Source: Trichuris trichiura (Eukaryota > Nematoda > Enoplea > Trichinellida > Trichuridae). Taken from it: 64,000 nt of DNA. Under the pieces are notes generated by a model, which was not told the DNA's origin, searched no databases, and was given only the letters and a program-made list of their open reading frames with translations. Shown in pieces: positions 36,661 to 50,400 of this stretch. Location of the stretch: positions 2,046,001 to 2,110,000 of the forward strand of contig JBAJFE010000038.1 of the NCBI GenBank assembly GCA_037903355.1, given 5' to 3'. The position numbers and the translations under genes were made by a program. The first letter of the stretch is position 1; every line of letters starts with the position of its first letter.

Positions 36661-37561
36661 TACTACATTGTCTATAGCCAAAAAAGCTTGCTGGCGTGGC
36701 CGGTAGCCGACGACTGCTGCATGCCATTCGTACCATTTCCAACGAGTCATTTCTTTTCACCTCGTCGTTTTTTATCCAGTCCGCTTCGGGTGATTTCGGT
36801 TGTGGCAGACGAAATTGTTGCTTTTGACCGCTTTTGCTTTCACCGGTTATTCTTAATAATGGCATTTTAGTTTTGGAATTTTGCTCAGATCAGTATTGTA
36901 AAAACATCAGTCAAATACACGTCCTTCTTCACCTCTGTGACTGGGATGGCTGCTTTTCAGATTATTCTCGCAAATGCAACCGACGCAGACGTTTATTTGT
37001 TTTGAAAGGTTGTGCCGAAAATGCAGCTCAGTTTATAACAAAAAAATAAAACTTCAAAAAGGTAAGGTTTCACTAGAAGGAAGATTATATGGCTTGTTGC
37101 AAAAAATGAGCGGAAAAGTCAACTGTTCACTCACTGATACTGTAATTGCTTGCTCGAAAGTAAGATTGAAAACCTTCACTTAAGTGAATGCCATAGGAAA
37201 ATAGTTAACTATGAGGCGGCGAAAATCGTGCTAGTGTATGCATTATTTTTGTAACACAGAAACATGTAGGTCTCACCTACAGTAATCTAACTAAATGACT
37301 TAGCTGCATCCTGGATACTTCTGCGGTCAGGTCACGTTGGTTAGGTCAACTTGAAGCGCACTGCACAAGTTTAAGTTGGATAGCGAAAGAAGATGAGGTA
37401 CTTACTTCGTTGCTAGCATTTTAGCTACAGTACCAAGATCTGGTCATTTTTTCCTACAAACCAGACGTTCCCATTGGACTGTTTTTTATTTCTGCAATTA
37501 TAGTAACAAAGAATTAACACTACGATACGGATAAGCTACCCGTTCAACGTTTTATTAATTT

Positions 37562-37602
37562 TGCGAAGCTTTCGGGAAACTCCGGTCCCTGTTTTCAGCG
37601 CA
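37562..37602 (-). ncRNA. Decayed hammerhead-like core (isolated)
   Basis: On minus: CGCTGAAAA, then GGGA, loop, TCCC, GAAA, GCTTCGC. G8-equivalent is A, and stem III no longer has the CTCCGGAG palindrome. A remnant. Confidence 0.4.
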
Positions 37603-37723
37603 TGAAAATCACAGAGAGAATCCTGGCATGGCATTATGTAAGGCAAATGCTTTAAACCGCGGAGAACTAACAAAGAATTACGTAAATTTTGCTCTTTTAA
37701 GAAAAGCCCCAATTTCAGTTCTT

Positions 37724-37972
37724 TTGAAGGTATAACTTTTTAGTATGGGCCCCTAGGTTTTCATGTTTGAACTGTTTTTTCGTACGGAGTATGTTCGGTT
37801 GAAAAATGCAACGAATTTTTAATGGAAGGCTGTAGCTTTTTGGCCGCGCGTGACCCACTCCTCAGCGGTATTAACATTAATTTTAATACCGCTGAGAACC
37901 AGTCAAGCTACGGAACTTCATTAAAAATTTCGTACTTCAAACGAGACATACTCCGTGCCAAAAAAGAATTCA
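37724..37972 (-). mobile_element. PLE-derived inverted-repeat insertion (older)
   Basis: 249 bp flanked by the 13-bp duplication AATTTCAGTTCTT (37711-37723, 37973-37985). Arms pair around a centre at about 37875 (ACCGCTGAG against CTCAGCGGT; TAATACCGCTGAG is the inner part of the right arm). The left end retains a degraded PLE tail (TTAGTATGGGCCCC, TTTTCAT). A ribozyme-like core is only vestigial. Confidence 0.7.
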
Positions 37973-39295
37973 AATTTCAGTTCTTATCAGTTTAATAGAG
38001 CTCAGGTTCATTGCATGAATCCAGAAACGACAACAGCCGCGTTGGTTTAGTCCTGAGCGAAAACGCAATTGCTCATGTGAATCATTTTTTCTGATCATTA
38101 GTTAACTAATATGTTTCGACGGATATGCTACTTTCAACTGTAATTGCCGGGCTAGAGAAACCTCAAAAGTTCTGAAGACTTTTCGCTTATCAGAGGTGCA
38201 AAACGTAACAGTCAGGTTTTGAATATGAAAACCTATTCGCCCGTTAGACGATATCTCATATTTCGTCAAAACGCACCTCTTTCATTGCATAAGATGGCAG
38301 TAAGCAGCGAAAAATGCCAGTTTAAATGAACTGATTGTGGAAAAGGCTAACTGCCGACAATAAATACTGTTACTGCACTTTCGTGAGTTATGACATGTGC
38401 GTTGGTTCAGGAGAATACTTGCCCGAAGAACGAAGGCTTCGATAAACTGAACTGTTTACTGATGTAAGCGAGCAGCGTCGAACTTTACCTTTTGATAGTG
38501 CCGCACTTCCGGGGGAAGGGGGATCGGTGAAATATGCAGCGAGTATACAATAAAAGAAAGAGTCATTTTGGAAAAAACAATGTCTCCTTATATATATAAG
38601 GCATGATGTTCCCATTAGCGGAGTCCCTGACTTCGCTTTGGCTTGACCTTATTATCGGTTCGTATTTGAGGGACCACATGCCACGGTCGGTCTCACCCTA
38701 GATGCTGATCATTGCACCCACTAAGACGTGACCGCAATTGGATCACACTCGTGTGACTATTCAGGTCGGTCTTCATGCTGAGCATTTTCGCTTTGTGCTC
38801 CGCGAAAATTTCATCCTCCCGCTGGCACTGCTTAATGATCAATGGCTTCAACGATGGAATATACAGCAGCTAAAGTGCAAGGTTAAATAAAGCACAGCTG
38901 AGTTCAGATACGATTTTTTAGAGTTAGGTTACGCGAACTAGGTGAGCAGATTTATTGCAACATACAGGAAATTACAAAAGATTAATTTTTGAAAAGCTTG
39001 AAGATTCGCCAAACTTTCGTAGGTTGAAGGAAAAACTCCAATGCAGCTAAAAATAGATTATTCTTTCATTGGCAGACCGAGTTGAACAGCCTCCCTGCAG
39101 AAAAAGTATCCGCGTAGACACCAACTTAAAAGCGCCTGGAAAAAATGACTCATATGAGCTATTACTGTTTTCGGATCTTTTCGCAACTGTTCCTCCCAGA
39201 AATGCGGGCGACGGTATCAACGGGAAATGCGCGACGAAGTGGAACGATGAGCACAATGGAGCATCAGTGGCACATACAGGAGCTTATTGACCCAT

Positions 39296-39330
39296 AAACC
39301 TTATGTCTAGGCTTAGGCTTAGGCTAGGGC
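39296..39330. repeat. TTAGGC (nematode telomere-like) tract, copy 3
   Basis: About three TTAGGC units (TCTAGGCTTAGGCTTAGGCT), preceded by CCTTATG. It is the reverse complement of the motif at 29802 and 30243. Confidence 0.5.
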
Positions 39331-41464
39331 AGGAGAAGATGGCTGGCACACCTATTGTTCCATTGTTCCTTTCCCACTTGACCTCATTTGAAGTTGCCGC
39401 CACTACTTCCGGGGGGAAAAGTTGCAAAAAGACGCCAGTTTTCCTCTGGCTGGAATTGTCGTGACTGTAGTCCTACTAGCTTCAACCAGTGAACCTGAGA
39501 ACTATTAAATACATTCCAACTGAAATAGCGGCTTTTTCTGACAAGAGGGGAAAGCTATATAACCATTTACTACTGAAGGGACCCCGCTATTGCGAGACGG
39601 AGACACCTTGCAAAGGGAAGCACTGTTTTATAGGAGAAAATAATTAAATCTTAGTATTGTAGTCAACACGCTAACCAGGCAATGAACAACCCCTAAGCTT
39701 CCGGATCCGATAATGCTATACTGTGGGACTTTCCATTTAGTGCATTAACATGACGGTCAGCAGATTATACAGTCCATTAGAATTAGCTTAAAATGTCCAC
39801 CTGTTATTTCAATTATGCTTTAAGTGCACAATCATTCAGAATCCCAACGCAAGCACTCCGTGAGACTACGGTACATGCTACCTGCAGGTTCCCACTGCTA
39901 ACTGATCAGCAGGTACATTTCTTTAAACGTCGCACCATTTTCTAAATACCAGAGCTGCCCGTTGCGGTTATTACTTGATTGTGGTAGGCCAACGCAGATA
40001 AGTGAATCCGCACGGACAACCCACTATCAGCGTTAAGATTTTGCCTGGGAGTACTTACAAAGTGCCAGTGTTCAAGTAACCATCCACTCGTTTACCGTTT
40101 TCCAAGACTCGTACGGACTTATCAAGCCAAGAAACAAGGCTGCGGTACAAGCAGAAATTTCTGTTGCTCTGAAACTGTGCAGCTAGGTTAGTGATACAAT
40201 TTATAAAGATATACAATGATAATTAGCGTTGACTTAATTTTCCAGTGAAGCAAGAAGGTTGCAGACGCGTCTAGACTTTTAATATTTCTATCTAGCCAAG
40301 TAGGCCTTTTGGTACCTTAAGCATCAATATGTTCCTTACCGCTGAGTTACTGTTAGTTAAAATAGTCTACGCTGTGGCATTTAGAATTACGAATCAGAAA
40401 TTTTGACGCAATAGAAAAATAAGCGTCTGAAACACTGTTGCAAAAGCTTCCCTGAGCGTATGTTATATTTAATTTTTTCTTTAATTTGAATTGCCATATT
40501 TCTGCCGAAACCAGGTGGTAGTTAAACTAAAAATATTAAAGATATTCGTTTCGACGGGTAACTAGAACTTTAAAATGGATCAGTAAAGAGAACTGATGAA
40601 GTCAAGGTTACGGTAGTAAACAAACCTGCACGATCTTCAAACGGATAGTAAGCAACTTCTTGTTGACGGTTAGTTTTCTTAAATTACAAAAGTTGAGAGC
40701 GGTGGGTTTGGCGAAGATTAGCAAATTTAAAAAATAATTTTGAGATTCAACGCCCTCGTGTCTTAATTTTGGCATACTGCTGGTCTGCGCACATTGTAGG
40801 TTTGCAGGTTCTGCGTCCTGCCTTTTTGTAGGAGCCACAGTTTTCTGACCTGTGACGGTTCAAAATAACGTTTGTCTTCACATGTCTATGCTTATTTTTG
40901 GAAACCACCTCTAATACATGCTTTCCCATAAGCCCTATTTGGGGAGTTGCTATTGCTAACCTGCGAATCAAAGTTGTACGCCATTGAGAAGTCGCTTAGG
41001 AGACGGTAGCATTTCGCGTCCGCTCTGCCGGGTCGTTAAACGGACGTTTTATTCAGCTTCTCGTATGGTTGGACTGCGTATAGGGTTCCCGGATGTTTTT
41101 TTAAGCAATAATGATTTGAGCTTTATGTCAGCGCTTTTACGAGCGCTTCGTTTTACCGCTCGCGTATTCTACGTTCCATGATCGTTTTTCGAAAATCGTC
41201 ACGGTACATACGATATTTCTAGCAAAACTGTGCGTGATTTGTCTTCAAGATAAATAATAAGTAATTAATTTGCCTTGCAAGCGACGCGGACGTGCGATTC
41301 ACGATTATCATATGCTGTGTGCGTTCGGTCTGCATGAACGGCCTTTCTACCGTTTTCACTTGTAACCTTGGACCCAATCGCTTTTTACCTCAATTCTCTT
41401 TTTCGCCAACGTTTTATATTGTATTTAAACCATTTGAGCTTTCATGGTCAAGTAAGCGGCAACT

Positions 41465-44400
41465 ATGAACGGCGATAGCACGGTTACTACGTCTACATGC
41501 TTTGGCAACGGTCCAGAGACAGAGTTGTTGGCGGTGAATTCTGTCGAAGCCACGGAGACTACGTGTAACGTTTCGACCGAGAACGATCTATCAGTGCATG
41601 GCAATGAAACGGATAGCACGGATGAGGTTGAAGACGAGACTCCATACGAATCTGTTGCTCCAAGCACAAGTGCTGAAAATTCTTGGGAATCTCCCCGTAT
41701 CGAACCGGTCAATGGCATTGTTCAACCTCGGGTCTTTCCTCCACCTGGAAAACCAACGAGAAACACGAATCAGTTGGAATATCTACAGAAGGAGGTGTTG
41801 CGTGCGGTATTAAAGCACAAGCATTCGTGGCCGTTCGCTAAACCCGTTGATGCCAAAAAGTTGAATCTGACGGTAAGTTCGCTTTTGAATGCCACACCGT
41901 TTCATTGGCTGAATTTCGGATGTGTGAAAAAAATGTTTTGTTCAAGAGGCTCATCTTTTTTTATTTTACAAATTGGCCAAGCGTTTAACAACTCTCTTAT
42001 ACAGTGTGCGTTTGTTTTGGCATTTCAAATGTCTGTTTAAACTGATTACGCAGTTGGGCAGCGAAGTTATTGTTCGTTTTGTAAAATTAACGCCGTTTCA
42101 AATTACTGTTTCAACGTTCCCGCATTTTCCGTTCAAATTTTACGTTTGCAGGACTACCATGACATCATCAAAAGGCCGATGGACTTAGGGACAATAGAAA
42201 AACGTTTAAAAAATTGCTATTATTACGAAGCTCCACAATGCCTACAGGTGTGATGAAATCTGTGTTCGTTGCACCTTCATCTTCTTGCATTGTTGCAGGA
42301 CTTCATGACCATGTTTAACAACTGCTATACCTACAATCCCTCTGACTCTGATATTGTTTACATGGCTCAGGCTCTTGAGAAAGTTTTTCTTGAAAGGATT
42401 GCCCACTTGCCAGAGCAGGTCGTATTGCGGCTAATGTTAGCTGCTTCCGTAAATGCTTTTTTTCTTCTACAGGAAATAGAAATACCTCGACCCTCCAATC
42501 AAAAGCGCGGCAGGCATAAGAAGGGGAAATCTTTGGCTGCTGCAAGAGGTACAGTAACTTTCTCAGTTCATTTATATTTCTTGTTTCTGTTGCATTTATC
42601 TCGCTTATTCGGCGGCGCGAAGTCTTTGAGCTATTCAGCTTTTACTAAGTTGCAATTATAGAAGTCACTAGCTGAATTTAGGCGCTACTTCAGAATAATT
42701 ATGCAATAATTGGTTGCATGAATTAGCATTTTACCGCTCTGTCGTAAATTGGTGCATTATTTGTACGACTGACGCGATCTTTGTTTGCGACGATGGTTTA
42801 AACAGATAAAAATTATAGGGCTACTGTAAATTGCTAGAGGATACAGGTAAGATTGTTTAAACCGCGTGGATGGTCAAGTACTATTAACCAGTATTTTGTT
42901 CTATCATTGGCATATTCAGTTTGCTGAATCGATTTTGTTGTCGCTTAAAGGTAGACAAAAATGTTCATTCTTTGTGGTCGTTTATTTTCCCTCTATTCAA
43001 AAGATGCTCAGGATGGACTTGTGTGTTCAGTAGTTTTGCATTTTTGCTTAATAACTAAATGCGTTTTGGCATTATGTCTCTGATTAGTACGTCACCGCGC
43101 GTATTAACCCCTAGTTTATTCGTTTTTGCGTGCAGAATATTGATTTAAAACTATTGCTGTGTTACAAAATGTGGTTAGGTTGCGAATAATTGCTCCAGAG
43201 CCGCTTTAAAGTTCGAGTGCGTTGACTAACGTAGGGCGTGCAGATTGCGCGCAGTTTTCTATAAACGGATAGGAGAAAACAATCTAAAAATTTTCGAGCT
43301 GTAAACAGTATCTCTTCGTGAAATGTAATTCATTGAGTTCGTCGAATCTGTATTCAAATGTGTTTTCCCGCTTAAAACGGCGAAAAAATTTGAATTTTTA
43401 AATCATAGTTTCGCGGAAGCTGCCGAAATATTCTTTCTTCCATTTCGGTTTTTTAAAAAAGTCAACTGTTGACCTGTCCCGCTGGTTACGGCTTGTTTTT
43501 TCCCATAATTACAGAGCCAACCGGTAGTGCGAATAGGATCACCAATCGTTCTGTGTCGTATAATACCAAGTAAAAATTTCATTCAAAAGTAGGCAGCGAG
43601 TTAAGCGTAAAAACAGCCGCTATTTTTTAAACCATTTTGTGCTTGGAAAGCAAGGTGACGCTGTTCACGCAGTGATAGATCTGTTAGCCACTGTCAGCTT
43701 ATACAGCGGAATCGGCTTGTGTACAAAAACTTCTTGGAGTCTCGTACTCGTTTAAATCAAGTTCTGCTTAGCTTAGGTTGGCCATTTCTCTGAGGAGATG
43801 TTTATTGAAAAAGCTGCACGTGAAACTACTGAAAGTTTTTTTTTACCATCTTTATCTTAATACGACTGAAAGCTGTTCCAATCGTTAGTGGTTTCCAGGT
43901 CCTTTCTTGCGAACATAACCGTACTTATCGTATATTTACAGTCCAAGCAAAAAATGATTTCAACCGAAATATTGTTTACTGTTTATTTTGTTTTAACTGC
44001 CTTCAGCTGGTTTTATTCCCAAAGTGAGTGTTTTAACTTAAATTTAAAAGAAATCTCGTTGTGCGCCCTACGGAAGGTTCATTGCTGCTAGTGTAGGCTG
44101 AATTGGTCTTAAGTTTCTCCAATAAGGTGGCCGTACGATCGAGAACATTTTTTTCTATATGCTTTTCTGAGAAATTTCGAAATCGTTATCGTAAAGTTTA
44201 AGCTATTGTACAACCTGCGTACTGCAGGCCTGCGAACGGTTACTTTACAAGCCAGTTGGCGCTTTACAAATTCGCCTTGCTTTGCGACTCGATAGGGCAT
44301 TGAATAAGCATTAACCAATGTCTTTACTATCGACTCGTTGTAACGAGCCCAAGTCGAAAAACTTGATTCCAATACATGGTTTGATCTTGCTATTCAAATG

Positions 44401-47400
44401 TTTTTTGAAAAAGACAATTTTGTGCGTCAGCTTCTATTGACAATTTTTGCGTTGTTCAAATCGGCCGAAGAAGAATAGGTGCAACAGTAATGCGGTGGCA
44501 CCTTTTCCACCAATTTTAGTTATTATTAGTCGAATCAACATTGACGTATTACAGGTCGTACGAGGGTACTCTCTAGCTGTCTGCGTGTAATCTTTACGCT
44601 TAGCGGCGAATAAGTACGCTCGAATTGTTTCATTTTCAAGTAGTCATGTGCAGCATGCGAGCATGGCCATTTGCCTTGCTTGCTACATGTTAGTCTGCCC
44701 ACTCGTTGATGCATAAATTTGCTAATGCACAAAGGAGCCTTACTGACGAGCGTTGTTTTCTCTTGGCGCGTGCTGGTAGTCTGGCAGCCTTGTTTATTGA
44801 CTTATTTAGTCTTCCGAGCTATTGAATGTCAGGTTAGACGTACACTTTTCAAAACTATCCCAGTTTTTCGAAAAAGAGCAATTAAACATCCCTTGCCGGT
44901 TGTTCTTATGCAATCTATAAGTGCCTGCCATTTTTAAGCTCTTTCAAATGACTGTTTGATTTGCTTGGCGTTTTTCTTCTTAACCAACGAGTCAAGGGTG
45001 AAAGTTTGCCAACGTTATGAGACGAGTAGCTGTCGTCATTAACTACACTTCTTCACTCTTTTCCTTTTAAAACTTCATACCGTCTATTGAACGATGGCAC
45101 GTTGCGTAGTCGATTTGTCGGCTTAAGCTGACGTGAGTAGGCTATCTTCGTGGAATAGATGCGCTGCGTCAACGAGCAGTTGCGCGCAGAACGTTCGTAA
45201 CTTTTTATTTGGAAAAGATGGCTTTCGATCTTCTTCCCTCCGCTTTTGCTGGGAGCTTTTTGAAACAGTTAGAACGCCATTAGCCTTACGTGGTAAATGT
45301 CGTTTCGATCGTTCCTGCTGCTCAAAGATTTAAAATTTTCCAGCTTTGTTGCTACTTAAAGTAAGAACGTGCGCACCTGCCTGACGCGCTGCTGCTACTA
45401 CTATTACTACTTTGCCTAACAGGACGTCATAGGCGTTTCCAAGTTCAAACTGTAAAGCTGTTTAACTTGCCACTACCTTCCGTTGACGGTTTGGGCGAAA
45501 AAATGATCCTCCAACGCGTAGAGGTTATCATTAACGCAGTGCAAAGGCAACCATGAAGCCTGTACGAAGTGCCTGAGCGTCATTATGCAAATTACCGTCT
45601 GCTTCCATTTTGAGACTGGTTATTTCAGCAGCTCAAGCGACACGGGCCACCAATGCTTTCATAGCATCACAAAAGCAATTCGCGGACAGTTCAAGCAGTA
45701 TGCCAGATGTTGCAGCTTCAATGTCTTTGGAAATGGACGACACAGCGTCTACGCCGTTGGCTGCTAAAGCAACCGGCGTTAATGACGTTTCCGCCAGCGA
45801 AGGCCATTCGTTGGCATCCCTTTCATCTCCGATGATCAGCCCCGCATCGGTGTTACCTGCCAAGGTTCGTTTTTCGATGCTGTTACCATTACTTTTCGCG
45901 TAATAAAGTCCGTATTCTCAGACTCAGAAGGGCGTTAAACGCAAAGCGGACACAACGACTCCGTTCGAAGACCAGCCGGCCAAGGTGTTAACTCGCAGAG
46001 AAAGTAGTCGACCAATCAAAAAACCGGCTCGAGACGTTTTCTTCATCGAAAATCAGGTTGGCCTTTCGTGCTATGTAGTCGTCCTTGTTCATCTCCGACA
46101 CTATAATCTTCAATCCAAATGGTGCACTTTTGCCCGTTTCAACAACACCTTAACTGTTCGTTGGCCCAATGCTCTCGCACCCTATCCAACAAGATCCGGT
46201 TGGGTGCCACGATTCAACTTGCAGCAACATTTTCGACTTGTTTCCAAAACTTTTCACTTTTAACGCGGCTCGAGTTTACGCACCAAGCGATTTGCACAAG
46301 CGAAATAATTTTCGGAATTCATCTTCGATTTCTTGTAATGAGCGCGTAGCCGTAACTAAACTGGGATGGATTTCCGTTGGTCACCCTTCAATGAGTTGAG
46401 AGCAAAGCAGGCAGAAAGCTCGACCGACCATTCAACGCCCCCCCCCTCTCCCGCGCAATGTAAGGAGGCAAAAAGATAAATTCGACGGAATCTGCTTCTG
46501 CCGTAGGTCGCTGCTGCGAGCGACTAAAAAATTTTGTCAAAGCAACTTTTCGCCAAAGCATTCGCAAGCCGTAGATGATTGTAGAATATACTCAGTTTGG
46601 TCAAAATACGCGTAGCGGAAAAATATATTACCTGTGTCTATTTTGCAGAACCAAGCGGTCAAGCAGAAATACAAAGGAAAGCTGAACGAGCAGATGAAAT
46701 TTTGTCATAGTATTATAAAGGAGCTATTGTCGAAACGTCACGCGGTACGTGCGTAGTCGCCAACGTTGCGTAATGATTGAACTTCATCAAAATGTGCGTT
46801 AGGATTACGCGTGGCCTTTCTACAAGCCCGTTGACGTCGAAGGGCTCGGCTTGCACGACTACTACGACGTGGTGGAAGTTCCAATGGATCTTGGCACAGT
46901 GAAGGTAAAAAAAAAAAAGAAATGAACAATGTTGAAATGACTTGATCGATTCATACGTTCTGTTCTTGACAACAGAGGAAGCTCGATAATCGTGAATACG
47001 GCGACCCATCGGAATTTGCAGCCGACGTTCGGTTGGTGTTCACCAATTGCTACAAGTACAACCCGCCGGATCACGAAGTTGTAGAGATGGGTAGGAAGCT
47101 TTCGGTAAGCATCAGAGAGAGAGAGGGGTCAAAAAGTCTTATAAGCCGATCGCAAAACTACGTTGACTCTTTTAAGGACGTGTTTGAAGCGAAATTTGCT
47201 CAATTGCCTGATGACTTTGGCTCCAATACTATAAGTCCTTCGGCCTTCAGCGAAGGTCCCGGATCGATGTTTTTAAGCTCCAGGTCTCGCGGTCAGCTGA
47301 AAAGCGAAGCATCAATTCCGGAAGAGGAAATGGACGAGGACGCGGTCGACCGCCGTCTTGAAGAGTTGCAAGTTCAGGTTGAATTTTCGCCGCGGCGTAT

Positions 47401-50400
47401 CCCATTGTTGATTGCTTCCATTGGGCCGTTACATTTTTTTGCAGCTTTCCGACATATCGAACGAAATCTCCCGTCTCATCACTTTGAAGAATCGCTTGAA
47501 GGAATCGAGATTCTCTCGCAACGCGGCGCATGCCGCGGCAGCTTCGTCACTTCCGGCGCCCGCCAAAAAGCGTGCTCCGGCCAGGCATAAGGCGGAGGCA
47601 AAGGTGTCGCCATCAGCTCCCCAAGCTTCCAGTCAAAATCAGCATGCGACAACGTCGTCAAGCAATGTCGCTTCGGTGTCGAATGCTCAGTCTACGCCGA
47701 CGGCAGCAGCTACAGTGGCGCCGGGTGCGACCACTACCGAAAAAGGCAATAGTATAGCTTTCGCCTTGTTGTGTTTTGAATTTAAACTTTTTTCAGCAGC
47801 CGCGCAGCAACCGCGCAAGAGAGCAAGTATATCAGCCAGGTGAGCTAGTTAACTGTACTTTTCCTCCCAAACACGCGTAAACTAAATTATAATGCCTAAT
47901 TCTTCTTTTTCAATTATTCCTACTTTTCCATAGCAGCGTGACAACACCTAATGTGTTGATACATCGAGATGTGTTCAAGGTCAAGGAAACGTAAAAGAAT
48001 GTACACTTAAAAAGGCATAACCTTTGCATGGTAACCTTTGGTGCATCTACTAAAGTTAGCCTTTCGGGCACTTAGGGTACAATAAACGCTCGCGCGAGCA
48101 TCTCGCTCATACAACGATTCATTCTGTTATAATTATTATAATCGCGCACGAGTCCGTGCACCCGTAGGACTTGTCGTTAGGTGCATTTACCGTATAGACG
48201 CCGATTTTCTTTGCCCAGTGGTGACGTATCGCGATCCCGTAATGACTGCTAGTCGCGGCTGACGGACTAAATTGACTTTTCATTGCGCATTGGTAAACTG
48301 CGCCTTATATGGCCAATTTTGAGCAATCAAGAGGGTTTTCAAAGTTTGGTAATTCGACACGTCAGCGAACCAATTTTTACTGACAACCTGTTTCCTTCGT
48401 TTCGAAATGGTCACCGGCGTTGAAGTAATAGCAGCGCGACGATTTCAAACTTTACCTTAGTCTCGAATGTCCCCCAAAGTTGTCGAACGCTCCGTAGATG
48501 GGATGAGTCGTAAACTAAGAAACTGAAGGAGAGCAGCTGACCACGAGTTACAGTGAAATGGAGATGTTCCAAAATTAATGCGCGCTCAAAGCGTGACAGA
48601 CCTAAAACTGCGTTCATTAAATTTTACAATTGTAAAACAGGCTATTTCCGCGTACGTAATGACGAGAAGACTGCTGCATGCGGTTTAAAAAAAAAGATGA
48701 AATTTTCATAAAACGTTTGAACAGGTCGAAGATGAAAAAGGGAGGCTACTATTTCGACAGCGAGGATGAGGACAACGCGAAGCCTACAACGTACGACGAG
48801 AAGCGCCAACTATCTCTTGATATTAACAAGTTGCCAGGTGAGCTATTTATAATTTGACATTTTAAAAACCATCCGGTTGTAACATTTTTCAGGTGACAAG
48901 CTTGGTCGAGTCGTTCAAATAATTCAAGCTCGCGAACCGTCTTTAAAAGTGTCCAATCCCGATGAAATCGAGATCGACTTTGAAACTTTGAAGCCAGCGA
49001 CGCTGCGAGAATTGGAAGCTTACGTTGCCTCCTGTTTGAAAAAGAAGGCTCGCAAACCGTACAGTAAGTGTGCGCGCTGTTGTTCGGGTGAAAAGTGTGA
49101 CTGTCGAGCGTATTGCAGCTGCCAAAACTCCAAAAGACTTGGAGCAACGAAAGAAGGAGTTGGAAAAGCAAATTCAGGACCTGGGCGGGCAAGTGGTGCC
49201 TACGAAGAAGCTTCCCAAAAAAGGTAACTGTCCATTAATTTGGCTGGAGTTGGAAAAAACACTTATATACGCACGTATGCATACTTGCCTTTTTTCTGCA
49301 GAAGTGCCAAGTTATGAGCAAAGTAAAAGTAGGCGCCAAGGACCGGAGAACGCTGATGCAGCTGCCGTTTCAAGTAGTTCGACCAGCAGTGGAAGCTCCA
49401 GCTCGAGCGAGTCCAGTTCTAGCGATTCAAGCGATTCAGAATCAGGTTAGCTAGCCCGCGCACGCTGTTCTTGAAAAAAACTATATCGGGCGAACAGTGG
49501 CGCCAAAGCTTATCGCTGAACCCAGGACGCTATTTTTGTTTCCCTGTCCATTGTAACTATCCCAATACTACCAGTACAGTGTTATGTTAAAGACGGCCTT
49601 TTACGCAGTCTGTTTTCTTACATTTCAATTCGTACAATTTATCCGCGTAGCATAGACGTCGTCGGTTGCAACAGAAAGTGCAACGCCTAATTGTGCGTGT
49701 CGCGGGGTGCGTGCGGTGTTTGTCCTAAACGGTCCTTAGTGTTACTACTACACCTTTTGGCTGCTACTGTCTGCGACAGTGGGTGAACATCTCACCTCTA
49801 TCGTAATTCTAAGGACTGCACGCTGTACAGAAAAAGAGATATATATATATACACACACATATACATATATGTAGTATGTAAAAAAATGTCGTTTACTCAC
49901 TTTGCTGCCTGCTCCCGTTGTTGTTTATTACTTCACGCTGCAATGTTTATCCATAGTAAAAGCCGAGCCGCTGTTTACCTTTTTTTTGTTTCACGCTTTC
50001 CCCCTTCATTATTGTCATTGCCTTGCAGGAGTTGTTTGTTCACGCCCAGGCATACTTGAATTTAATTAAAAAATTTTAAAAAGTTGCATACACTATAGAG
50101 TGTACGCGTTGTGATTGTTCAGCTGATCGCTGTTTAGGCACGCCAGCCGGAAAGAGCCAGCCACTTTGCAGACCGGCGGGTGGTGCTCAGGCTAAGGTGT
50201 CGACTAGGGTCAGTCCGAGATGTTCTTCTCGTGGCGGTATTTTAATCAAAGTTGTTTCATTGTTACAGGCCGAACAAGACGCCCACTCCCTTAGTCCCCT
50301 CGCGTCGAACATGAGCAGTTCAAAAATGCTGCCCATCTCCACCCCCGCATCGGCAGCAGTAGCCGCTACGCCAGTGGACGTGATGGGCAGTGAACATCCG

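Larger units (their letters stand above)
36661..41464. other. Intergenic interval between EVI5 and BET gene
   Basis: Contains the EVI5 3' UTR, a decayed hammerhead-like core (37562), one PLE-derived inverted repeat (37724-37972), a TTAGGC-like tract (39296) and the BET promoter. Minus-strand frames at 40608-40971 are open but unrecognised. A GC-richer patch at 38630-38770 was checked for small RNA genes without a match. Confidence 0.4.

Noticed and set aside
38630..38770. GC-richer block considered as 5S rRNA, U snRNA or SL RNA
   Set aside because: No recognisable promoter boxes, Sm site or matching conserved segments could be read.
40608..40971. Minus-strand ORFs rich in Lys/Arg
   Set aside because: No family resemblance and no coherent exon model.
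47033..47590. Single long ORF over the second bromodomain region
   Set aside because: It reads through introns at 47105-47176 and 47378-47444; the spliced exons match BET proteins much better.
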